Of a DNA stretch of 6,698 bases, positions 1 to 5,639 are shown piece by piece. Positions within the stretch are counted from its first letter, which is position 1; the number at the start of each line of letters is the position of its first letter. The translations under genes and the position numbers were made by a program. Under the pieces are notes generated by a model that did no database searches, had not been told where the DNA came from, and worked only from the letters and a program-made list of their open reading frames with translations. The stretch is from Verrucomicrobiota bacterium (GTDB lineage: Bacteria; Verrucomicrobiota; Verrucomicrobiia; Verrucomicrobiales; Verrucomicrobiaceae): positions 1 through 6,698 of the forward strand of contig VFKY01000292.1 in assembly GCA_009885275.1 (NCBI GenBank), given 5' to 3'.

Positions 1-2
1 CG

Positions 3-2417
3 GCTGAGAAGCAAGCAAGGCAGGCTGAAGCCTTGCAAGAAGAGCAAGCCATCGAGAACGCTCGACAGGAGCTTTCGACGTTAAACACCAATTTGGAAGC
101 AACGCGTTCACGGCTTCAGACGGTTTTGGATGAAGCCGAGGCTAAAAATCAGCAGTTAGCACGACTGGTCGCCGAAGAAAAACGTCTGGCACATATGCCT
201 GAAGCTCTCAAAGCAGCGGAGGCATCTCATATGCACTGGCTGGAATCGATCGCAACGCTCAAAGTCCAACACGGACAAAGGCAGGCGGATTGGGAGAAAC
301 TTCAGACGGAGGCAGAGAGTGCGCAGCAAGAAGTATGGCAGATCAATGCCAACAAAGAGCAGACTCAGGTCATGCTTCAAGGGTTGAAGGAGGATGAGGA
401 AGCGGCTCTAGCTCGTCTTGAGGAATTGCAAAGACAGATGGCTGAAGCGGAAGCACGGTCGCGTGAATCGCTCGACACGGCCGAGGCGCGTGAGGATCAG
501 GTCAGGAGTGCTGAAAGTAAGCTTCATGCTTTAGAGGAAAAACGTGGAGCCATCGAAGCCCATATTGCGGAGCTTATTGATACGGAGAAAAAGCTGGGTC
601 TTGCACTGGAAGAGTTGAAGAAGACCGAGGGAATTCAAGCGACCTTGTTCGCTGCGGTGACACTTTTGGAACAAAGGAGTCAACAAGGTGAAATAAAGAC
701 TCGTGGTGTCGAGTCCAGATTGGCCGACCTCGAAAAGCAGCAAACCGGACTGGAAGCTAAGGTTGCGACTACGAAATCAAGTTTCGAGGCAGATGATCGG
801 GCATTTAATGACTTCAAGGAGCAGTCGGAAATCACTCGAAAGAAGCTCGAAGAGCAGCGCCTCAGTTTGGAGCAGGAGCTTTCTACTAGCCGAGATACTT
901 TACAACGCGAGCAGACCAACCTGTCAGATATCAAAGTCAAACGGACTGAGCTTGCACGTCAATGTGAAGAGTTGTCCGAGACCGATTCAAAACTTAAGAC
1001 GGTCAAAGACACGCTTCAAGTGACGGAGTCCAAGCTTGCGCAACTTCAAGGGCAACAGAGTGAACTGGAATCTAAAGTTGCTACGTCAAAGACATCTCTT
1101 GCCACGGATGAACAGGCTCTGGTCGAGCTCAAGAAACAAGCCACTGCGACGCGTGAAAAATTACAAAGCGAGCACGCTCATCTGGAAAAAGAGTTGTCGC
1201 AATGCCGTGACACTCTGAAGCTGGAAAAAATAGAGCTGGCCGACATCACAGCCAAGCGCGCCGAGATAAAACGTCAGTGTGAAGAGCTCGCCGCAACGGA
1301 GTCAACGCTCGTTGGAACCAAGGCCACACTGTCACGTCATGAGTCCCTCGTTACACAAGCGGAGTCTCGCCACAAGGAGCTTGATGCAGAGTATAAGGAG
1401 CTGCAAATTCAGCTTAAGAAGCTGCACGAAAGCGAAGACGAAGCCAAGGCTCGACTTGAAGAATTACGTCAACGTGAGGATGAATTAAGGCGTGCATTGG
1501 TCGAGATTGGAGAGCAGGAACGCATCGACCGGGAGCGCTTTGAGGCTATTCGCAAGCTCACGGCTGAAGCAGAGGGGGCAAGTCATCAGCAAAAATCCGA
1601 GCTTGCGCATACTCTAGATCAGGCGCGCCGAGAATTGGCGACCATTGAGAACAAGCTTTCACCGATGCGCGAGTGGAAAGACTCGATGGATAACCGTTAC
1701 ACGCGACTCGCTTCTCTGCCGGAAAACTCAGAGGAAGCTCGAGAACTCTATCGTGAAATCGAAGCCGAGAAAGCAAGCTTAAGGAAGACCATGGATGTCA
1801 CCATGCCAGCCTCGCCAGAGGCACCGGCTGTCCCTGTGAAAGCAGGCGGAAACATCCGTGATCTGGTATTGCGCAGTAAACCTGGCGCGAAGACGGAGGA
1901 GAAGAGACTTACCCCTGTCCAGACAGCCAAGTCCACTAACGAAGTCATCGCACCCGATGAGCGGGCCGCCATCGGCACGGGCTCATTGATCTCAGGCACG
2001 GGACAGGAGATGGCGCTCAATGCGCGACTCAATCGACTCCGCGAGAGTGTTGCTCGGGAGGCCACTCGACTGGAGTTTCTGCGTCAAGAGCGTTCGCGTG
2101 AGGAGATGCGTGGTAAAAATGGGAAGCCAGCCACGGAGGCTTCCCTAAATGAACAGGAGCGCCAGCTTGAGTTTAAGGTTCGTCGTGAAGAGGAGCGTCT
2201 CGCTACGGTTGAGCGCAAGATTGAAGTGGCAGAGATGGAGGAAGAAAAGCGCCGTGAACGTGTCGCGGAACTGGAGCATAAACTTTCTACTTTGAAGAGT
2301 GATATCGCCGAGTCCGAGCGTGATCGCAGTGATGCCCTCCAAAAATCAGAGGCCAGTCAGGTCAGCCCTCATAGTCGTGAAGATAGCAGTGATCGCCTCA
2401 AGCGAATGGGCGAGTAG
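3..2417 (+). CDS. Long coiled-coil protein, 5'-partial (SMC-like or filament-like, function unknown)
   Basis: The frame is open from the first complete codon at position 3, and the residues before the TTG at 33 are already coiled-coil-like. The gene therefore starts upstream of the window and the TTG is not a credible start. The 804 visible residues are rich in Glu, Lys, Arg, Gln, Leu and Ala with heptad spacing and few aromatics, as in long parallel coiled coils. The layout is: a main coil to about position 1787; a Pro/Ala/Gly/Thr-containing linker at about 1788-2009; a second, very charged coil at about 2010-2342; and a short Ser/Asp/Arg tail. Two tandem copies of a 105-residue unit lie at 711-1340. 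No Walker A, Walker B or ABC signature is visible, so an SMC or Rad50 ATPase is not shown; such motifs could lie upstream. No membrane segment is seen. It may be a cytoskeletal, cell-envelope or chromosome-organising scaffold, but the sequence does not decide. A strong hairpin follows, which suggests it is the last gene of its transcript. Confidence 0.88.
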   Translation, partial: AEKQARQAEALQEEQAIENARQELSTLNTNLEATRSRLQTVLDEAEAKNQQLARLVAEEKRLAHMPEALKAAEASHMHWLESIATLKVQHGQRQADWEKLQTEAESAQQEVWQINANKEQTQVMLQGLKEDEEAALARLEELQRQMAEAEARSRESLDTAEAREDQVRSAESKLHALEEKRGAIEAHIAELIDTEKKLGLALEELKKTEGIQATLFAAVTLLEQRSQQGEIKTRGVESRLADLEKQQTGLEAKVATTKSSFEADDRAFNDFKEQSEITRKKLEEQRLSLEQELSTSRDTLQREQTNLSDIKVKRTELARQCEELSETDSKLKTVKDTLQVTESKLAQLQGQQSELESKVATSKTSLATDEQALVELKKQATATREKLQSEHAHLEKELSQCRDTLKLEKIELADITAKRAEIKRQCEELAATESTLVGTKATLSRHESLVTQAESRHKELDAEYKELQIQLKKLHESEDEAKARLEELRQREDELRRALVEIGEQERIDRERFEAIRKLTAEAEGASHQQKSELAHTLDQARRELATIENKLSPMREWKDSMDNRYTRLASLPENSEEARELYREIEAEKASLRKTMDVTMPASPEAPAVPVKAGGNIRDLVLRSKPGAKTEEKRLTPVQTAKSTNEVIAPDERAAIGTGSLISGTGQEMALNARLNRLRESVAREATRLEFLRQERSREEMRGKNGKPATEASLNEQERQLEFKVRREEERLATVERKIEVAEMEEEKRRERVAELEHKLSTLKSDIAESERDRSDALQKSEASQVSPHSREDSSDRLKRMGE
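711..1340 (+). repeat. Two tandem copies of a 105-residue coiled-coil unit
   Basis: Copy 1 is 711-1025 and copy 2 is 1026-1340, inside the coiled-coil gene. The copies align without gaps, and about half the residues are identical by hand alignment (roughly 51 of 105). Shared anchors are ES(R/K)LA at the start, KVAT(T/S)K, the central ELSxxRDTL, and RQCEEL near the end, all exactly 105 residues apart. This is 315 bp, or 15 complete heptads, so the duplication keeps the coiled-coil register. A diverged third piece resembling the end of the unit lies at 540-629 (K-R ... E-L ... T-E ... K-L ... T-E) but with different spacing. DNA identity looks lower than protein identity, so the duplication is probably old and under selection. 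Confidence 0.8.
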
Positions 2418-2464
2418 TGAGGACTTCCTGTCACCACGGTTTAACCTACACCTTTCTCTGTAGG

Positions 2465-2530
2465 GCGAGCGCTCTGCTTGCCTCTATCATGATGAGAGAG
2501 AGGCAAGCGAGGCGCTCGCATCAATTTTTT
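2465..2530 (+). terminator. Long imperfect hairpin followed by T6, likely Rho-independent terminator of the coiled-coil gene
   Basis: The outer arm GCGAGCGC (2465-2472) pairs perfectly with GCGCTCGC (2512-2519). A three-position stretch follows with two U-G wobbles and one C-A mismatch. Then comes a ten-pair inner stem, 2476-2485 with 2499-2508, which continues weakly toward a loop near 2489-2495. A run of six T occupies 2525-2530, five bases after the stem. It begins 47 bp after the coiled-coil stop codon. The stem is longer than in a usual intrinsic terminator and the T-run is slightly displaced, so an mRNA 3' stabilising structure is an alternative. Confidence 0.65.
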
Positions 2531-2597
2531 ATCAGAGAAATTTATGCTCGATATGCAAAGACGGAGTTACTGGATGGGTTCATTGTTGCGTTTTATT

Positions 2598-2627
2598 TTG
2601 CCAAACAAAGGCTTGTTTGTGTAGAGT
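2598..2627 (+). promoter_or_regulatory. Possible sigma-70-type promoter with a palindrome in its spacer, upstream of the oxidoreductase operon
   Basis: A TTGCCA hexamer (2598-2603) and a TAGAGT hexamer (2622-2627) are separated by 18 bases. They match the -35 and -10 consensus at four of six positions each, and lie 35-64 bp before the ATG at 2662. A perfect 7-bp inverted repeat, CAAACAA (2602-2608) and TTGTTTG (2613-2619) with a 4-base centre, overlaps the end of the -35 element and fills the spacer, as an operator would. The position after a terminator and before a new operon supports a promoter here. The hexamers alone are weak evidence, and the phylum's promoter consensus may differ from that of E. 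coli. Confidence 0.35.
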
Positions 2628-2661
2628 ATCATTTCACTGGTAACTTTTAGCTTCCTTTCTT

Positions 2662-4074
2662 ATGACTACCTCTCGTACTTCCCGTCGTCGTTTCTTGGCC
2701 CAAAGCGTTGCGGCTTTGGGTTTCCCTACCATCATTCCCGCTACGGCCATTGGCAAAGGAGGTCGCCCCGCACCCTCAGAGCGTATCACGGTCGCTATCA
2801 TCGGTTGGGGGACCATCGCGACTCACTGGACGCCCAGCTTTCTCAACAATGAAAAGTGCCAGGTTGTTTCGGTGGCAGATCCCATGAAGGAATTTGGCCA
2901 CTATGGCTATAAGGGCGAATTCAGTGGTGGTCGAGAAGTGGGCCGTAAGTTTATTGATAAATTTTATTCTGAGAACAGCAAGACACCGGTGAAAGTCGCG
3001 ACTGCTCATGTGGATTTTCGCGAGATGCTGGAGAAGGAAGACATTGATGCGGTGGAAATATGCACTCCCGATCACTGGCATGGTTATCAGACGGTGTATT
3101 GCGCTCAAAAGGGTAAACATCTTTATGCTCAGAAACCGCTCTCATTAAACATCGGTGATGGACGTCGCATGGTGGAGGCGGTGACAAAGTCTGGTGTCAC
3201 TTGGCAAACGGGCAGTCAGCAACGCAGCGATATTTACTTCCGCATGGCCAGTGAATTCGTGCGCAATGGTCGCATCGGTAAAGTTAAATCTGTTCGCGTG
3301 GGATTGCCTGGCGGCCATACCAATTGGAACCAGATGGCAGACCAAGTAAATGTGGCACCGGTGCCGGCGGATTTTGATTATGATATGTGGCTTGGACCAG
3401 CGGAGCAGATGGACTATCGCCCTGCGCTGTTACCTTTGAATTGGCGTCATAATTACAATTTCTCTGGCGGCATGGTCACAGACTTCGGAGCTCATCATAT
3501 CGACATTGCTCAGTGGGCGATGGATTTTGAAAACACCGGCCCCATTGAGATCACGAACATCAAAGGCGAGATGCCGGCGAAGACGGAACTCTACAACACG
3601 GCCACGAAATTCCATTTCGAAGGCGTCTTTGAAAATGGCACCCGCTATATTATTGCTGATACCAGTGAGAAACTTATGCCTGAAGTGGAAGCAACACTGA
3701 CTGACAAATCGAAGGCGGATCACTCGGGTATTTTCTTTGAAGGCGAGAATGGCAAATGGATATGGGTTAATCGGGGAAAATTAATCGGTAGCGATCCTGA
3801 AATGTTCCGCGAGAAAACTCGTTCGGAAGAAGTGCATCTCTACGAAAGCAAGGATCACACGGATAACTTCCTCAGTTGTATTTATGATGGCAAACCCACT
3901 GTGGCACCGATTGAGGCTGCACATCGCACCATCAGCATCTCGCATTTGGGGAACATCGGTCTGCGTCTTGGTCGTACCAAGATCAAGTGGGATCCGAAAG
4001 CTGAAACCATCGCTGACGATAAAGAAGCAAGCGCGTTATTGAGTCGGGAGTGGCGCAAGCCTTGGACTCTTTGA
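2662..4074 (+). CDS. Tat-exported Gfo/Idh/MocA-family NAD(P)-dependent oxidoreductase
   Basis: The 470-residue protein begins with a twin-arginine signal: S-R-R-R-F-L at residues 7-12, a hydrophobic stretch at about 13-29, and a possible cleavage site after A-T-A (27-29). It is therefore probably exported folded, with its dinucleotide bound. The Rossmann domain follows: a beta strand into G48-W-G50 at residues 42-53, and the acidic D73 after strand 2. CTPDHWH (134-140) and the catalytic-lysine motif Q-K-P (K158), normally E-K-P, come next. The C-terminal substrate domain carries W261-R-H-N-Y, then GGMVTDFGAHHID (269-281), a pattern typical of this family in Planctomycetes and Verrucomicrobia. 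The family acts on sugars, inositols and similar polyols; the substrate here cannot be told. The ATG is the only start that keeps the Tat motif, since an in-frame TAA lies at 2641. The leader before it is pyrimidine-rich and lacks a Shine-Dalgarno sequence. It is probably co-transcribed with the membrane protein gene 22 bp downstream. Confidence 0.93.
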   Translation: MTTSRTSRRRFLAQSVAALGFPTIIPATAIGKGGRPAPSERITVAIIGWGTIATHWTPSFLNNEKCQVVSVADPMKEFGHYGYKGEFSGGREVGRKFIDKFYSENSKTPVKVATAHVDFREMLEKEDIDAVEICTPDHWHGYQTVYCAQKGKHLYAQKPLSLNIGDGRRMVEAVTKSGVTWQTGSQQRSDIYFRMASEFVRNGRIGKVKSVRVGLPGGHTNWNQMADQVNVAPVPADFDYDMWLGPAEQMDYRPALLPLNWRHNYNFSGGMVTDFGAHHIDIAQWAMDFENTGPIEITNIKGEMPAKTELYNTATKFHFEGVFENGTRYIIADTSEKLMPEVEATLTDKSKADHSGIFFEGENGKWIWVNRGKLIGSDPEMFREKTRSEEVHLYESKDHTDNFLSCIYDGKPTVAPIEAAHRTISISHLGNIGLRLGRTKIKWDPKAETIADDKEASALLSREWRKPWTL

Positions 4075-4086
4075 GTCGAATTTCAT

Positions 4087-4092
4087 AAGGAG
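4087..4092 (+). promoter_or_regulatory. Shine-Dalgarno sequence AAGGAG of the membrane-protein gene
   Basis: AAGGAG ends four bases before the ATG at 4097. The spacing is short but workable. It selects 4097 over the next in-frame ATG at 4109, which would be 16 bases away. It contrasts with the oxidoreductase and rsmA starts, neither of which shows a comparable site. Confidence 0.7.
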
Positions 4093-4096
4093 CAAG

Positions 4097-5338
4097 ATGA
4101 GAGCGTGCATGAAACTTCATGGATTAATGCTGCTCTGTCTGCTTCTGGGGTCGAACGGCATGCAGGGGCATGTTTTTGATGGCGATGGCGATGGTCCATC
4201 CAAGGGGAGCAATGCACAGGCTTACCTCTATGTAGAGCCCTACTCATGTCGAGTGGAGTGTCTTATGTGGTTACCCACGGCATTAACCGCTTTTAAATTA
4301 CCCCAGGGGAATGCCATTTTGTTACCCGCATCGATCAAAGAGAACATCATAGAGGAGGCAAAGAAACAAGCCGTTTCATGGTGTGTTCTCCGAATTGATG
4401 GTGTGGAATTGAAAACCCATACGGTAACCGCGGTGGTGCTTAAGGGAAGACCGGGACGGACAGAATCACTAGGGAAGGATGATTTGGTTGCGGTGACCGA
4501 CTCGATGTTAGGCGTAACATGGGAGTTCGATGCTCCGATGAGTTTTGAAAAAGTAGAGATCGAATGGCGCAAGTTTTTTGAAGAAGTCATGCAGGTTCCA
4601 GTCACGGTATTTTATGGACCGATGACGGAGAATGGCATGATACTGAAACAATCAATTCCACAGGGCGGATGGCAAAACAAAGGGCGTATGCCAGCAGCCA
4701 AAGCACTTGCGGAGGTGCCGCCCTTGGCGAAGCCTGCCATGTTATATCTACCATTGGGGAGTATGGCTTGGCTCGCGGCATCAATTTTCTTCGTTAGAAA
4801 AATGAAGCGTCACTGGAGAAGCGCACCAGAGCGAAGTACGATCATCGTGCTGACGATTTTCCTTGGTGCCGCTATCCTTTGGCGAGTGTTTGCTTTTGAA
4901 GTTGCTGTGCCTGGAACGTCCCATAAAGTTATGGCGACAACAGAAGCCGAAACCATACTTTTTCCTCTGTTGCGGAACACGTATCGCGCCTTTGATCAAC
5001 GAGAGGAATCTGGCATTTATGATGTGCTTTCGCGAAGCATTGAAGGGGGATTGTTACAAAAAATTTATCTTCAAACGGTACAATCATTATCGATTGATGA
5101 TCAGGATGGCACGCGAGTAAAGGTCACAGATCTCGATGTTAAAGTAGATAAGGTAACTCCGATTTCAGGCCGTCATGGATTTATCGCGGAAGGACAATGG
5201 ACCGCATTGGGTACCGTTGGTCACTGGGGGCATATGCATCAGCGTATCAATCGTTACAAAGCGCGTATCAACATTGAGCCTATCAATGGAGGTTGGAAAA
5301 TGACCGGACTGGAAGTGTTGGAAGAGCGACGGATGTAA
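4097..5338 (+). CDS. Uncharacterised membrane protein: signal peptide, two TM segments, two extracytoplasmic domains
   Basis: I do not recognise a named family. The 413-residue protein starts with a hydrophobic N-terminus (about residues 5-24) that looks like a signal peptide without a lipobox. A soluble region at about 25-214 opens with an Asp/Gly-rich patch (HVFDGDGDG). Two membrane segments follow at about 215-233 and 248-268. The short loop between them is strongly basic (RKMKRHW), which by the positive-inside rule places it in the cytoplasm and both large domains outside. The C-terminal domain (about 285-413) mixes helices and strands. It carries a GHWGH element (375-379) and ends in a W-K-x-T-G-L-E-V-L stretch, reminiscent of NTF2-like or Tim44-like folds. 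I recall similar C-terminal regions in uncharacterised membrane proteins of other bacteria, but this is unverified memory. The 22-bp spacing implies co-transcription with the exported oxidoreductase, perhaps as its membrane partner; that role is inference. Confidence 0.85.
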   Translation: MRACMKLHGLMLLCLLLGSNGMQGHVFDGDGDGPSKGSNAQAYLYVEPYSCRVECLMWLPTALTAFKLPQGNAILLPASIKENIIEEAKKQAVSWCVLRIDGVELKTHTVTAVVLKGRPGRTESLGKDDLVAVTDSMLGVTWEFDAPMSFEKVEIEWRKFFEEVMQVPVTVFYGPMTENGMILKQSIPQGGWQNKGRMPAAKALAEVPPLAKPAMLYLPLGSMAWLAASIFFVRKMKRHWRSAPERSTIIVLTIFLGAAILWRVFAFEVAVPGTSHKVMATTEAETILFPLLRNTYRAFDQREESGIYDVLSRSIEGGLLQKIYLQTVQSLSIDDQDGTRVKVTDLDVKVDKVTPISGRHGFIAEGQWTALGTVGHWGHMHQRINRYKARINIEPINGGWKMTGLEVLEERRM

Positions 5339-5639
5339 GAAATGCGAAGTTTTAGTTTTATCACACCGAACCCAGGTATCTTGGGGCGCATCTAAAGGCA
5401 TCCTTGATCCTTATCGCGCAGAAACTTGCGAGGCTTACTGATCTGTAATTGGCGCAGACTACGCATTGATCATGTTTCGGATCCGTGTGCAGTTCTTCCC
5501 TGGCAAACTCAATCTCTCCATCAATTAAATAATCACCTAAATTTGCGAAGAACCATAAACACGTTGTTTCACCAGCTTGTGTGATTTGGTTTGAATTGAA
5601 AATTGTTGCGCTTTTGTGTTTCAACGTGCTCCATGAAAC
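5339..5639. other. 301-bp gap between same-strand genes
   Basis: There is no + strand gene here. The stretch from about 5510 to 5620 is visibly AT-richer than the flanking genes. A 6-bp stem with a 3-base loop (CCCAGG at 5371, CTTGGG ending at 5385) has no T-run on either strand, so it is not a convincing terminator. I found no hexamer pair good enough to call the rsmA promoter, although it would be expected here. Most of the gap is covered by a minus-strand open frame, listed separately. Confidence 0.6.
5361..5624 (-). CDS. Possible small protein of 87 residues, unknown function
   Basis: This open frame runs on the minus strand from a TTG at 5624 to a TGA at 5361 and overlaps neither flanking gene. 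It ends 22 bp from the stop of the membrane-protein gene and starts 15 bp from the ATG of rsmA, so it fits the gap closely. A GGAG (complement of 5629-5632) lies four bases before the TTG, a plausible ribosome site. The product is soluble and mixed in composition, with five cysteines including C-V-V-C, and an acidic middle (GEIEFAREELHTD). It has no signal peptide or membrane segment. I recognise no family. Against it: a rare start codon, short length, and the fact that the rsmA promoter would have to lie inside it. It could also be chance or a decayed gene. Confidence 0.35.
   Translation of the reverse strand: MKHKSATIFNSNQITQAGETTCLWFFANLGDYLIDGEIEFAREELHTDPKHDQCVVCANYRSVSLASFCAIRIKDAFRCAPRYLGSV

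Noticed and set aside
33..35. TTG at 33 as the start of the coiled-coil protein
   Set aside because: The same frame is open back to the window edge, and those ten codons already encode coiled-coil sequence, so the true start is upstream.
1748..2065. 105-codon minus-strand frame opposite the coiled-coil linker
   Set aside because: It lies wholly inside a clearly coding + strand gene, and its translation (Ser/Arg/Ala-rich) is typical of an antisense shadow.
3..2417. Coiled-coil gene as an SMC/Rad50 chromosome-segregation ATPase
   Set aside because: No Walker A, ABC signature, Walker B or hinge domain is visible, and the C-terminus ends in a charged tail with no ATPase head.
2417..2650. 77-codon + strand frame starting with GTG that overlaps the stop of the coiled-coil gene
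   Set aside because: It runs straight through the long terminator-like hairpin, its T-run and the candidate promoter. Its product has no recognisable features, and it has no ribosome site other than coding sequence of the upstream gene.
5371..5385. Short hairpin CCCAGG-TAT-CTTGGG as a terminator of the membrane-protein gene
   Set aside because: The stem is only six pairs with one wobble, and no T-run follows on either strand.
5478..5485. CGGATCCG palindrome as a regulatory site
   Set aside because: An isolated 8-bp palindrome is expected by chance and has no promoter around it.
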